This document shows, in pieces, positions 9,120 through 18,257 of a stretch of DNA of 64,000 bases. The translations under genes and the position numbers were made by a program. The DNA is taken from NCBI RefSeq assembly GCF_000373745.1, contig NZ_KB892324.1, forward strand, positions 1 to 64,000. Reading direction: 5' to 3'. The notes beneath the pieces are model-generated. The model ran no database searches. It saw nothing but the letters and a program-made list of their open reading frames with translations, and had not been told where the DNA came from. The first letter of the stretch is position 1; each line of letters begins with the position of its first letter. Origin of the DNA: Oligella ureolytica DSM 18253. GTDB lineage: Bacteria; Pseudomonadota; Gammaproteobacteria; Burkholderiales; Burkholderiaceae_B.

Positions 9120-9908
9120 ATGCAGCATCAGCGTAACATTGGTGAGGTTATCCTAGACCTAGATAGCATTTCGCTTTCTTTTGGTGGGGTAAAAGCGCTA
9201 ACAAATATTTCTTTTGATATTAGAGAGCATGAGATCCGCGCGATTATCGGTCCTAATGGTGCCGGTAAGAGTTCGATGCTTAACGTGATTAATGGGGTGT
9301 ATACACCTCAAGAGGGCAAAATCACACTGGACGGTGTGGTTTTCGAAAAAATGACGCCGCGTCGTGCGGCCACTAGAGGTATCGGTCGAACTTTCCAAAA
9401 CTTGGCCTTGTTTAAGGGCATGAGTGTGTTGGATAACATCATGACAGGCCGTAACCTACGTATAAAAAGCAATATTCTTTCTCAGGCGTTCCGCATTTTT
9501 GGCGCTGAAAAAGAAGAAACTCAGCATCGTGAATTTGTTGAAAATATCATTGATTTCTTAGAGATTCAGGCCTATCGCAAGGTGCCTGTCGGGCGCTTAC
9601 CTTATGGTTTACAGAAGCGTGTTGACTTGGGTCGTGCCTTAGCAATGGAGCCAAGACTCCTACTATTGGACGAACCGATGGCAGGTATGAACATTGAGGA
9701 AAAACAGGATATGTCGCGTTTTATTCTTGACGTCAATGATGAATTCGGTACGACCATTGTCTTAATTGAGCATGACATGGGTGTTGTGATGGATATTTCT
9801 GATCGTGTGGTCGTTCTGGACTACGGTAAGAAAATCGGTGACGGTACGCCTAGCGAGGTACGCAATAACGAGGAAGTTATTCGTGCTTATCTTGGTGCAG
9901 AAGCGTAG
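9120..9908 (+). CDS. livG: Branched-chain-type ABC transporter ATPase (LivG type)
   Basis: A 262-residue ATPase of the LivG class. Walker A is GPNGAGKSS (about residues 41-49), followed by the Q-loop GRTFQNLALF. The signature region GLQKRVDLGRALA is an LSGGQ variant typical of LivG. Walker B is LLLLDEPMAGM and the switch His is in VLIEHDMGVV. It energises import across the inner membrane with LivH, LivM and LivF. It lies 12 bases after the ligase and 12 before livH. The Liv family moves branched-chain amino acids, but many operons of this layout import other carboxylates. Given the flanking ligases, the substrate is left open. Confidence 0.93.
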   Translation: MQHQRNIGEVILDLDSISLSFGGVKALTNISFDIREHEIRAIIGPNGAGKSSMLNVINGVYTPQEGKITLDGVVFEKMTPRRAATRGIGRTFQNLALFKGMSVLDNIMTGRNLRIKSNILSQAFRIFGAEKEETQHREFVENIIDFLEIQAYRKVPVGRLPYGLQKRVDLGRALAMEPRLLLLDEPMAGMNIEEKQDMSRFILDVNDEFGTTIVLIEHDMGVVMDISDRVVVLDYGKKIGDGTPSEVRNNEEVIRAYLGAEA

Positions 9909-9920
9909 GGAGGAGCCAAC

Positions 9921-10850
9921 ATGTCTTATTTATTAGAAACTCTGTTTGGCGGCCTCATGAGTGGCATGATGTACGCCTTAATCGGTTTAGGCTTTGTTCT
10001 TATTTTTAAGGCCTCCGGTGTATTTAACTTCGCCCAAGGGGCCATGGTGTTGGTCGCTGCCTTATCAATGGCGCGTTTTTCAGCTTGGTTACCACAATGG
10101 CTGGGTTTTGAGAGTCTGATTCTGGCTAATGTCTTAGCCTTTATCATCAGCGCCATCTTGATGATTATCTTTGCGATTGCTATTGAACGGTTGGTGTTGC
10201 GACACTTGGTTAATCAGGAAGCAACGACTTTGTTGATGGCGACCTTAGGGATTAGTTATTTCTTAGATGGTTTTGGTCAAACTCTCTTCGGTAGTGCGAT
10301 GTATACCATTGATGTGGGTATGCCCAAAGATCCTTTGTTTGTCTTGGACCAGGTGTTTGAGGGCGGTATATTATTGAGTCTCGAAGACTTGACTGCCGCT
10401 GTGATTGCTGCGGCTTTAGTGGCGGTCTTAGCTTTATTCTTCCAATTTACACCGACCGGTCGTGCGTTGCGTGCCGTCGCAGACGATCATCAAGCGGCTC
10501 AATCTATCGGTATTCCATTAAATAGAATTTGGATCATTGTATGGGCCGTTGCCGGACTGGTTGCGCTCGTGGCAGGTATTATCTGGGGGTCCAAGTTCGG
10601 TGTGTCCTTCACGCTGTCAACAGCCGCGTTACGCGCGTTGCCGGTCGTTATCTTGGGCGGTTTAACCTCTGTTCCGGGAGCGATTGTTGCCGGTTTAATT
10701 ATTGGTGTCGGTGAGAAGCTTTCAGAAGCTTATTTAGGTCCCTTCTTGGGTGGTGGTATCGAAAATTGGTTCGCTTACGTACTCGCTTTAGTGTTCTTGT
10801 TATTTAGACCACAAGGGTTATTTGGCGAAAAAATTATCGACCGTGTTTAG
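9921..10850 (+). CDS. livH: Branched-chain-type ABC transporter permease (LivH type)
   Basis: A 309-residue inner-membrane permease with about eight hydrophobic segments. Hallmarks are the N-terminal GLMSGMMYALIGLGFVLIF and the coupling segment GRALRAVADDHQAAQSIGI (about residue 180). The C-terminal glycine-rich helix AGLIIGVGEKL and RPQGLFGEK are also typical. It pairs with the LivM-type permease to form the channel. A GGAGG-type ribosome site lies upstream of the ATG. Confidence 0.93.
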   Translation: MSYLLETLFGGLMSGMMYALIGLGFVLIFKASGVFNFAQGAMVLVAALSMARFSAWLPQWLGFESLILANVLAFIISAILMIIFAIAIERLVLRHLVNQEATTLLMATLGISYFLDGFGQTLFGSAMYTIDVGMPKDPLFVLDQVFEGGILLSLEDLTAAVIAAALVAVLALFFQFTPTGRALRAVADDHQAAQSIGIPLNRIWIIVWAVAGLVALVAGIIWGSKFGVSFTLSTAALRALPVVILGGLTSVPGAIVAGLIIGVGEKLSEAYLGPFLGGGIENWFAYVLALVFLLFRPQGLFGEKIIDRV

Positions 10851-10873
10851 TTAGGGCCTAAGGAGTATACAAC

Positions 10874-11938
10874 ATGTTTTACCGTGAAAATGGTCAGTTT
10901 AAAACCAGTTATAGAGCAGATCAGCAGATTTTTCCGATTCGACAGGACCGCATTGCGATTTTGTTAATCATTGCCTTTGCTCTAATCATTGTGCCGCTAT
11001 TTGCTTCGAATTATTTCTTAAGTGCGATTTTAATTCCTTTTTTAATTTTGTCATTAGCAGCCATTGGATTAAATGTCCTCGTTGGTTACTGTGGACAGAT
11101 TTCTTTAGGTAGTGGCGCATTTATGGCAGTGGGTGCCTATGTAGCTTGGAACTTTGGTGTACGGATTCCGGAGCTTCCCTTGATTGTCCAACTATTGATT
11201 GGTGGTTTTGGGGCAATGCTGTTCGGTATTCTGTTCGGTATTCCGAGCTTAAGAATCCGTGGTCTTTATTTGGCAGTTGCGACCCTTGCAGCACAGTTTT
11301 TTGTTGATTGGTTGTTCTTAAGAATCCCTTTCTTCACTAATTACTCAGCATCGGGCAGCGTGTCTGTGGGTCGTTTAGACTTTTTTGGCTTACCGGTGCA
11401 AACGCCAATACAAAAGTACATTTTTGTTTTGTTGATTGTTATCGCCTTAGCCATATTAGTTAAAAACTTAGTGCGTGGTGCGATTGGTCGTGAATGGATG
11501 GCGATTCGTGATATGGACGTTGCTGCCTCTGTGATTGGTATTCGTCCGATGTACGCTAAGTTAAGTGCATTTGCTGTGAGCTCTTTCATTATCGGTATTG
11601 CCGGCGGTTTGTGGGGCTATATCCACTTAGGTTCTTGGGAGCCGTTAGCGTTTGACTTGAATCGTTCACTACAGCTTTTATTCATGGTGATTATTGGTGG
11701 TCTGGGTTCGATTTCAGGTAGCTTCTTTGGTGCTGCGTTTATTGTGTTGTTACCGATTTTCTTAGCGCGAGTGCCTGAACTATTTGGCCTAAATATTCCG
11801 GTCGATACAGCAGCACATATTGAACACATGATTTTTGGTTCGTTAATCGTGTTTTTCCTGATTGTGGAACCTCATGGATTAGCTAGATTATGGGCGATTG
11901 CACGAGAAAAACTAAGAATCTGGCCATTCCCACACTAA
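10874..11938 (+). CDS. livM: Branched-chain-type ABC transporter permease (LivM type)
   Basis: A 354-residue inner-membrane permease with a longer N-terminal cytoplasmic lead than LivH, then multiple hydrophobic helices. LivM features are LNVLVGYCGQISLGSGAF (about residues 70-87) and the coupling segment REWMAIRDMDVAASVIGI (about 205-222). The GGLGSISGSFFGAAF block and the C-terminal EPHGLARLW also fit. AAGGAG precedes the ATG. It forms the membrane channel with the upstream LivH-type protein. Confidence 0.93.
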   Translation: MFYRENGQFKTSYRADQQIFPIRQDRIAILLIIAFALIIVPLFASNYFLSAILIPFLILSLAAIGLNVLVGYCGQISLGSGAFMAVGAYVAWNFGVRIPELPLIVQLLIGGFGAMLFGILFGIPSLRIRGLYLAVATLAAQFFVDWLFLRIPFFTNYSASGSVSVGRLDFFGLPVQTPIQKYIFVLLIVIALAILVKNLVRGAIGREWMAIRDMDVAASVIGIRPMYAKLSAFAVSSFIIGIAGGLWGYIHLGSWEPLAFDLNRSLQLLFMVIIGGLGSISGSFFGAAFIVLLPIFLARVPELFGLNIPVDTAAHIEHMIFGSLIVFFLIVEPHGLARLWAIAREKLRIWPFPH

Positions 11939-12039
11939 TCGCAAAAAAGTGATAAACAGCTACGTTAAGAAGAGCGAAATTAAAACTAAAAAAGAGATAT
12001 ATCTTATTAAAACAATGACTTCATTGATAGGAGACAAAG

Positions 12040-13374
12040 ATGAAGAAAACTATTGTAAAAACATTAGCTGCCTCTATGCTGGTTGCGGGTACTTTCGGTG
12101 TCAATGCCGCCCTTAAAGCGCAAACTGCAGAGCAATATGTGCCGCTGCTGACTTACCGTACCGGTTCCTTTGCGCCTTTGGGGATTGCTTGGGGTGACGG
12201 TAAAATTGACTACCTTGAATTGGTCAATGCACAAGGCGGTATCAATGGCGTAAAGATTCGCTTTGAGGAGTGTGAAACAGCATACGCCACAGACCGTGGT
12301 GTGGAGTGCTATGAGCGTATGAAGCATGCTCATGGCGGTGCCGCTGCTTTCGATACACAGTCAACCGGTATTACCTTCGCCGTAACAGATAGAGCGCCTG
12401 ATGACAAGGTGGTTGTGCAAACGACTGGCTATGGGCTTTCACAGTCAGCCGCCGGAGCCTACTTTGAGTGGAACTTCCCATTATTAGGCCACTACTGGAC
12501 TGCTGCTGATGTCGCGATTCAGCATATTGCTGAGGGTATGGGCGGACTCGATGGCTTAAAAGGTAAGAAAATTGCACTTGTTTATCATGACTCACCTTAT
12601 GGTAAAGAGCCGATTCTTTTATTACAAAAGCGTGCTGAAGCTCATGGCTTTGAATTACAGCTTTACCCGGTCACTGCCCCGGGCGTTGAGCAAAAGTCAA
12701 CGTGGTTGCAGATTCGTCAACGTCGTCCCGATCATGTGATCCTATGGAGTGCGGGTGTGATGACGCCGACCGCTATTCGTGAGGCTCAAGCAACAGGTTA
12801 TCCACGTGACAAAATCATTGCTATTTGGTGGGCCGGTTCTGAAAATGACGTCAAAGACATTGCTCAAGTGGCAAAAGGCTATAAGACCATCACCTTACAC
12901 AACTCCGTGGGTAAGGATTTTGGGGTATATAAACTGCTAGAAGATGAGGTTTATGCTAAGGGTAAGGGCGTGGGCAAAGGTAATGATACCTATGGCACCA
13001 TTGCTTATAACCGAGGCATGATGATTTCTTTTCTAACAACAGAAGCTATCCGTACGGCTCAAGAAAAGTACGGTGTCGGTCAGCATATGACGCCGGAGCA
13101 GATTCGTTGGGGTTTTGAAAACCTCAATATTGATGATGCGCGCTTAGAAGAAACCGGTATGGCGGGTATGGTGCGTCCGGTGCATACGACATGTGAAGAT
13201 CACGTGGGTGGTGACTGGGCTCGCATTGCACAATGGAACGGTTCAGAGTGGGATGTTATCTCTGATTGGATGCAAGCAGATCAGGAGTTTGTTGCGCCAA
13301 TCGTAAAAGAAGAAGCCGAGAAGTATGCTGCCGCTAAAGGCATGACTCCTCGTGATTGCTCTACCGTAGAGTAA
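12040..13374 (+). CDS. ABC transporter periplasmic substrate-binding protein
   Basis: A 444-residue secreted binding protein. The Sec signal peptide MKKTIVKTLAASMLVAGTFG is followed by VNAALKA. The mature part is a type I periplasmic-binding (Peripla_BP_6) fold with LAY-type segments such as KIALVYHDSPYGKEP and a hinge near GKDFGVYKL. It is long for LivK (about 370), as is usual for the binding proteins of ligase-linked Liv operons that take aromatic or other organic acids. Its ligand is unknown. It sits in the middle of the operon after a 101-base gap that holds an AGGAGA ribosome site and no evident terminator. Confidence 0.9.
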   Translation: MKKTIVKTLAASMLVAGTFGVNAALKAQTAEQYVPLLTYRTGSFAPLGIAWGDGKIDYLELVNAQGGINGVKIRFEECETAYATDRGVECYERMKHAHGGAAAFDTQSTGITFAVTDRAPDDKVVVQTTGYGLSQSAAGAYFEWNFPLLGHYWTAADVAIQHIAEGMGGLDGLKGKKIALVYHDSPYGKEPILLLQKRAEAHGFELQLYPVTAPGVEQKSTWLQIRQRRPDHVILWSAGVMTPTAIREAQATGYPRDKIIAIWWAGSENDVKDIAQVAKGYKTITLHNSVGKDFGVYKLLEDEVYAKGKGVGKGNDTYGTIAYNRGMMISFLTTEAIRTAQEKYGVGQHMTPEQIRWGFENLNIDDARLEETGMAGMVRPVHTTCEDHVGGDWARIAQWNGSEWDVISDWMQADQEFVAPIVKEEAEKYAAAKGMTPRDCSTVE

Positions 13375-13407
13375 TTTAACGTTAGTTAACAGTAGTTGGA
13401 GGTTGTT

Positions 13408-14265
13408 ATGCAAAGCCAAGTAATACAAGAGAGCCAAAAGACCGTTGCGGTAGTACCTGAAAATGACATCATATTGGATGTTAACGGCATCGAGGTTATT
13501 TATAACCACGTTATTTTGGTGTTGAGAGGGGTTTCTCTCGCTGTACCCAAAGGGAAAATAGTGGCTTTACTGGGTGCTAACGGTGCCGGTAAAACGACTA
13601 CTTTGCGTGCGATCTCCAACTTGTTAAAAAGTGAACGCGGAGAGGTCACCAAGGGTAGCATCACTTATAAGGGTGAAGAAATCCAAAATTTAACCCCCGC
13701 TGATTTGGTCAAGCGTGGGGTTATTCAGGTGATGGAAGGGCGTCACTGCTTTGAGCATTTAACCATTGAAGAAAATCTACTAACCGGTGCGTATACTCGC
13801 AACATGAGTCGGGGTGATTTAGATGCCAGTCTAGAGATGGTGTATCAATATTTCCCCCGACTTAAGACACGGCGAGCCAGTCAAGCCGGCTATACCTCTG
13901 GCGGTGAGCAGCAAATGGCAGCGATTGGGCGAGCGCTGATGGCCAATCCGGAGATGATTTTATTAGATGAACCTTCGATGGGTTTAGCACCACAAATTGT
14001 TGTTGAGATTTTTGAAATCGTTCGGGATTTAAATACGCGCGAGGGGGTAAGTTTTTTATTAGCTGAACAAAACACGAATGTGGCACTACGTTACTCAGAT
14101 TATGGCTATATCTTGGAGAGTGGCCGGGTGATGCTCGATGGGTCAGCAGAAGAGCTTTTAAATAATGATGACGTAAAAGAATTCTATCTAGGTATTGAGA
14201 GTGGTGATCGCAAGAGTTTTCGCGAGGGCAAGTTTTATCGCCGACGTAAACGCTGGTTAGCCTAA
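13408..14265 (+). CDS. livF: Branched-chain-type ABC transporter ATPase (LivF type)
   Basis: An ATPase of the LivF class, 285 residues when started at ATG 13408. That start is chosen because GGAGG at 13398-13402 lies just upstream, whereas the longer TTG frame at 13396 overlaps the ribosome site. Walker A is GANGAGKTT, the signature is GGEQQMAAIGRAL, Walker B is MILLDEPSMGLAP, and the LivF-typical switch is LLAEQNTNVAL. The C-terminus carries an extra basic tail ending KFYRRRKRWLA. It partners the LivG-type ATPase. Confidence 0.92.
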   Translation: MQSQVIQESQKTVAVVPENDIILDVNGIEVIYNHVILVLRGVSLAVPKGKIVALLGANGAGKTTTLRAISNLLKSERGEVTKGSITYKGEEIQNLTPADLVKRGVIQVMEGRHCFEHLTIEENLLTGAYTRNMSRGDLDASLEMVYQYFPRLKTRRASQAGYTSGGEQQMAAIGRALMANPEMILLDEPSMGLAPQIVVEIFEIVRDLNTREGVSFLLAEQNTNVALRYSDYGYILESGRVMLDGSAEELLNNDDVKEFYLGIESGDRKSFREGKFYRRRKRWLA

Positions 14266-14279
14266 AGGAGGGGCGATAT

Positions 14280-15578
14280 ATGGATAGTACAGTTAGGCAA
14301 CGCAACAAAGAAAGTGCTTCGCCCTATTACAGCACACGTGAAATAAGAACAGAGGAAGAAAGAGAGTTTGAGCTGTTTGCTCAACTACGCCATAATCTGC
14401 GTGCGTTAATATCAACCACGCCGCGTTTGGCTGAACAGCTCGACGGTATCGATATTAGTCAGATACAGTCGCGAGAGGATTTAGCGGCAATCCCGGTTGT
14501 TCGAAAGTCTACTTTAATGTGCCAACAACATAAATTGCGTGGTGCTGAGGAAGTTGGGACGGGTGTATTTGGTGGTTTTACCGATATTTCTTGGGGGCAG
14601 GTCGCACGAGTGTATGCTTCACCCGGTCCGATTTATGAGCTAGATACGAATCGCCCTGACTATTGGCGTATGGCTCAAGCCCTATATGCTGCCGGGATAC
14701 GACCAACTATGTTGGTACATAATTGTTTTTCTTATCATTTTACCCCCGCCGGTAATATGCTTGAAAGTGGTGCATTAGCCCTTGGTTGCTCTGTATTTCC
14801 GGGTGGGATCGGGCAGACCGAGCTGCAGGTGAGAACAATGCTGGATCTACGGCCACAGGCCTATACCGGGACCCCCAGTTTTTTAAAAATTATTCTTGAA
14901 AAGGCAGAGGAGTTAGGTGAGAAGATAGATAGTCTGAAGTATGCGGTCTTAACCGGGGAGGCAGTTACCCCGACGATGCAAGCGTGGCTTGCGGAAAGGG
15001 GGATTGATGGTTATCAGTGTTATGGTACGGCGGATTTAGGATTAATAGCTTATGAAACAAATGCGCGTGATGGTCTAGTGGTCAGTGAAGATATTATTGT
15101 CGAAATTGTACGCCCGGGTACGAATGAAGCAGTCGCCGTTGGTGAGGTTGGTGAACTCGTTGTCACAACGCTCAATCCGGACTATCCTCTGTTGCGTTTT
15201 GGGACCGGTGATATGTCGATGATTCTCAGTGGGCCTTCGCCATGTGGGCGGACTAATATTCGTATCAAAGGCTGGATGGGTCGAGCCGACCAGAGCGTCA
15301 AGGTGCGAGGTATGTTTGTCCATCCGGAGCAGGTGGCCGAACTCAGTAAGCGCTTAGATGGAGTAGTTAAAGCGCGCATGATTGCCGATGGCAAGGTGGG
15401 TAGTGACAATCTCACGCTTCAGCTTGAGCGTGCGGACAATGCAGATGAGGCTTGGCTTGCTAAAGCAGCAACAGTTGCTCGCGAAGTAGTCAAACTGCGT
15501 GTTGCCATTGAGGTTGTGCCGGTTGGCTCTTTGCCAAATGATGGGACAGTGATTCAAGATAGTAGGGATTACGAATAG
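14280..15578 (+). CDS. Phenylacetate-CoA-ligase-like AMP-binding protein with degenerate motifs
   Basis: A 432-residue relative of PaaK (adenylate-forming superfamily). The central fold is recognisable: LRPQAYTGTPSFLKII, AVLTGEAVTPTMQAW, the A5-like QCYGTADLGLIAYE and the A7/A8-like LLRFGTGDM. The ATP phosphate loop expected to read SSGTTGKPT is instead YASPGPIYE. The usual C-terminal catalytic Lys segment reads LPNDGTVIQDSRDY, without Lys at the usual place. It may therefore not adenylate, or may use another chemistry. It is the last gene of the ABC operon, 14 bases after livF, with an AAAGGAGG ribosome site. In this operon type such proteins commonly accompany the first ligase. Confidence 0.8.
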   Translation: MDSTVRQRNKESASPYYSTREIRTEEEREFELFAQLRHNLRALISTTPRLAEQLDGIDISQIQSREDLAAIPVVRKSTLMCQQHKLRGAEEVGTGVFGGFTDISWGQVARVYASPGPIYELDTNRPDYWRMAQALYAAGIRPTMLVHNCFSYHFTPAGNMLESGALALGCSVFPGGIGQTELQVRTMLDLRPQAYTGTPSFLKIILEKAEELGEKIDSLKYAVLTGEAVTPTMQAWLAERGIDGYQCYGTADLGLIAYETNARDGLVVSEDIIVEIVRPGTNEAVAVGEVGELVVTTLNPDYPLLRFGTGDMSMILSGPSPCGRTNIRIKGWMGRADQSVKVRGMFVHPEQVAELSKRLDGVVKARMIADGKVGSDNLTLQLERADNADEAWLAKAATVAREVVKLRVAIEVVPVGSLPNDGTVIQDSRDYE

Positions 15579-15599
15579 GTAGTTCAATGCAGTTAAACG

Positions 15600-15634
15600 A
15601 CACATGGCAAGAAATTTACTTTCTTGCCATGTGT
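15600..15634. terminator. Perfect 15-bp inverted repeat, putative bidirectional terminator
   Basis: ACACATGGCAAGAAA (15600-15614) and TTTCTTGCCATGTGT (15620-15634) form an exact 15-bp stem with a 5-base loop, between the convergent ligase-like gene and def. A short T-rich stretch follows. It is too perfect for chance and well placed as an end-of-operon terminator. Confidence 0.7.
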
Positions 15635-15671
15635 TTGTGGACCGCACTGAAGCTATCTTGTGTTGAAGCGA

Positions 15672-16196
15672 TTACACTCGTTGTGTTTCTTTAATTGCTT
15701 CACGTTCTGCTTTTTTAAGCTTGGTTCTGATGCGGTTTTGTTTGAGGTTTGACAGATGCTCTACAAATACTTTACCTACCAAGTGGTCAAGTTCATGTTG
15801 AATACAAATAGCTAATAGACCATCGGCATCAAGTGTGAACTTCTCGCCATGCTCGTCAAGTGCTTCAATGGTCACTTCAGAAGAGCGTTCGACCTTGTCA
15901 TAAATGCCGGGCACGGATAAACAACCCTCTTCGTAGACTGTTTTTTCATCGCTACGAGCAATAATTTGAGGGTTGATCAGAACTAATAACTGGTCACGCT
16001 CTTCAGAGACATCGATGACGACAATACGCTCATGAATATCAACTTGAGTGGCGGCTAGACCAACGCCCTCAGCATCGTACATGGTCTCAGCCATGTCTTT
16101 GACGATCTGACGGACACGATCATCAACTTCCGAAACCGGCTTAGCAATCTTGTGTAAGCGAGGATCCGGGTACTTAAGAATAGGTAATAAGGCCAT
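15672..16196 (-). CDS. def: Peptide deformylase
   Basis: A 174-residue iron-dependent hydrolase that removes the formyl group from nascent N-terminal fMet. All three family motifs are present: GVGLAATQ (about residues 45-52), EGCLSVPG (about 90-97, metal-binding Cys) and QHELDHLVG (about 132-140, metal-binding His residues and catalytic Glu). It is a type I enzyme of normal length. It is divergent from dprA. The expected downstream partner fmt is not adjacent, since the convergent ligase-like gene follows. Confidence 0.96.
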   Translation of the reverse strand: MALLPILKYPDPRLHKIAKPVSEVDDRVRQIVKDMAETMYDAEGVGLAATQVDIHERIVVIDVSEERDQLLVLINPQIIARSDEKTVYEEGCLSVPGIYDKVERSSEVTIEALDEHGEKFTLDADGLLAICIQHELDHLVGKVFVEHLSNLKQNRIRTKLKKAEREAIKETQRV

Positions 16197-16342
16197 TATT
16201 TAATATATAAAAATCATTAAGATACGCCTATTTTAACATTTTAAGATAGATGTTTTGAGCCATGTAGTGAAATCATTTCAATGATAATGGCAAAATATAT
16301 ACAGCTGTAGATGAGCGTGAGTGATCTTTTTGAGGATATTGG

Positions 16343-17254
16343 ATGTCAGCTATTCACATTGAGGAAATTAAAGCGTGGTTACGTTTTAGTATGGAGCCGG
16401 GCATTGGTTCGGTCAGTGGCCGGGAGTTACTGAGTAAGATTGGTTTACCACAGTTGATTTTTGACGCTTCGTATTCTACTTTAGCGTCTTTTTGTTCATC
16501 TAAACTAGCTCGACAGTTAAGTACTCCAGTGAGTGATGAGATAGAGGCTCGTATCGAGCTTACGTTGCAGTGGCTTCAAAGCAGCCCTTTGCACGGGATA
16601 TTGACCTGGCCGGACGAGATGTTTCCTCGTGAGTTGTTTGAGTTGCATGATGCTCCGCTTCTGCTTTACTATGCCGGGCAAATTGAGACCTTAAGCAAAC
16701 CTAAATTGGCCATTGTCGGATCGCGCCACTCCACTGCCGGGGGCAATGATAATGCACGTGCTTTTGCGCGCTATTTTGCTAATAAGGGGTGGGCGGTAGT
16801 AAGCGGTTTAGCCTATGGTATTGACAAGGCTGCGCACGAAGGCGCTTTGGCATCAGGTGACCCACATTCAACAATTGCCGTGATGGCGACAGGGCTGGAT
16901 ATTGTCTATCCGGGTGAGCATACAGAGCTAGCCGTACGCATTCGTGATAATGGCTTGTTATTAAGTGAGTATGGCATCGGTATGCAAGCAAATGCTTTTC
17001 ACTTTCCTCAGCGTAACCGTATTGTTGCCGGTGTAAGTCAGGGAGTTCTAGTTGTTGAAGCAGCTCGTCGTAGCGGTTCCTTAATTACTGCCAAGCAGGC
17101 TTTGGAGTATGGTCGGGAGGTGTTCGCTATACCCGGCTCCATTCATTCGCCGTTGGCCCGTGGTTGTCACCAGCTCATCCGTGAGGGGGCGAAGCTGGTT
17201 GAGAGAGCTGCTGATATTGAAGAGGAGTTGAGAGCGGCTGACATCCCTTCATAG
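16343..17254 (+). CDS. dprA: DNA-processing protein DprA (no C-terminal winged helix)
   Basis: A 303-residue DprA that binds incoming single-stranded DNA and loads RecA during natural transformation. The Rossmann core is clear: AIVGSRHSTAGG (about residue 127), VVSGLAYGIDKAAHEGAL, MATGLDIVYP, PQRNRIVAG and EAARRSGSLITA. An N-terminal helical (SAM-like) part precedes it. Many DprA proteins are 350-390 residues and end in a DML1-like winged helix. Here the protein stops soon after the core, so that domain is absent. It is divergent from def, and an ATG 146 bases past the def start fits a shared promoter region. Confidence 0.92.
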   Translation: MSAIHIEEIKAWLRFSMEPGIGSVSGRELLSKIGLPQLIFDASYSTLASFCSSKLARQLSTPVSDEIEARIELTLQWLQSSPLHGILTWPDEMFPRELFELHDAPLLLYYAGQIETLSKPKLAIVGSRHSTAGGNDNARAFARYFANKGWAVVSGLAYGIDKAAHEGALASGDPHSTIAVMATGLDIVYPGEHTELAVRIRDNGLLLSEYGIGMQANAFHFPQRNRIVAGVSQGVLVVEAARRSGSLITAKQALEYGREVFAIPGSIHSPLARGCHQLIREGAKLVERAADIEEELRAADIPS

Positions 17255-17270
17255 CCATCGCAGTAAAAGT

Positions 17271-17300
17271 ACAGGAAGCGCCAAGAGAGGCGCTCCCTGT
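17271..17300. terminator. Inverted repeat between convergent dprA and mvaB
   Basis: ACAGGAAGCGCC and GGCGCTCCCTGT face each other around a short loop, an 11-of-12 stem with one mismatch. There is no good T tract on either side, so it is only a probable transcription end for the convergent genes. Confidence 0.45.
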
Positions 17301-17318
17301 AATAGACCTAGGGAGTGC

Positions 17319-18230
17319 CTAGTTGGTAGCACACTTGGCGATCATCGCACGGCCTACGCTGCTCGCATTTTGGCGACCAATAATGTCAGAGATCCACTGA
17401 CCGATTTGTACTGTTTTATCTAAATCCATACCGGTTTCAATCCCCATACCATGGAGCATATAGAGTACATCTTCGGTGGCGACATTACCCGTAGCCCCCT
17501 TAGCGTATGGGCAGCCACCTAAGCCTGCGACAGATGAGTGGAAAATGCTGATTCCTGCTTGCATTGAGGCGAGGATATTGGCTAAGGCTTGTCCATAGGT
17601 ATCATGGAAATGACCGGCAACTCTTTCTTTGGGGACAATTTCAGTGACTTTGCTCATCACTTCATAGACATGCGCAGCCGTAGCAACACCGATAGTATCG
17701 GCAATGTCAATTTCGTCACTGCCCAGATCCTGCATACGCTTAGTGATATCCAGTACGGATTCGACGCTGACTTCACCTTGGTAGGGGCAGCCAAATGAGG
17801 TGCTGATACTTGCTCGTAGTAGTACGCCTGCTTCTTTGGCTAAGCGTGCAACATCACGAAAGCGTTCAATGGATTCAGCAATAGAGCAATTGATGTTTTT
17901 TTGGGAGAAAGCTTCACTTGCTGCACCAAAAATAACGACCTCATTGACACCATTGGCTAAGGCGCCTTCAAGGCCTCGGATATTGGGCGTGAGGGCGGCG
18001 TAAACTACCTTAGGATTACGCTCAATCCCTTGCATCACTTCCGTGGCATCCGCCATTTGTGGGACCCATTTAGGGGAGACGAAAGAAGCTGCCTCAATTT
18101 TGGGGGCGCCTGCCTCAACTAAACGGTTGACTAATTCAACCTTAGTGTCGGTTGCTACAAATTCTTTTTCGTTTTGTAGGCCATCGCGCGGACCTACTTC
18201 GACAATTGTCACCTTTTTTGGGAAATCCAT
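17319..18230 (-). CDS. mvaB: Hydroxymethylglutaryl-CoA lyase
   Basis: A 303-residue HMGL-like TIM-barrel lyase that cleaves HMG-CoA to acetyl-CoA and acetoacetate in leucine and ketone catabolism. The N-terminal catalytic and metal motif is VGPRDGLQNE (residues 12-21). The family signature with the catalytic Cys is SSVAGLGGCPYAKGATGN (about 232-249). The metal His pair is in GHFHDTYGQA. It is the last gene of the leftward trp block, 27 bases after the HIT gene, with no evident functional link to tryptophan synthesis. Confidence 0.94.
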   Translation of the reverse strand: MDFPKKVTIVEVGPRDGLQNEKEFVATDTKVELVNRLVEAGAPKIEAASFVSPKWVPQMADATEVMQGIERNPKVVYAALTPNIRGLEGALANGVNEVVIFGAASEAFSQKNINCSIAESIERFRDVARLAKEAGVLLRASISTSFGCPYQGEVSVESVLDITKRMQDLGSDEIDIADTIGVATAAHVYEVMSKVTEIVPKERVAGHFHDTYGQALANILASMQAGISIFHSSVAGLGGCPYAKGATGNVATEDVLYMLHGMGIETGMDLDKTVQIGQWISDIIGRQNASSVGRAMIAKCATN

Positions 18231-18257
18231 TTTGTCTACACTCCAATTTATTAATTA

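Noticed and set aside
13396-13407. Upstream TTG start for livF
   Set aside because: It would place the GGAGG ribosome site inside the coding sequence. ATG 13408 is better placed.
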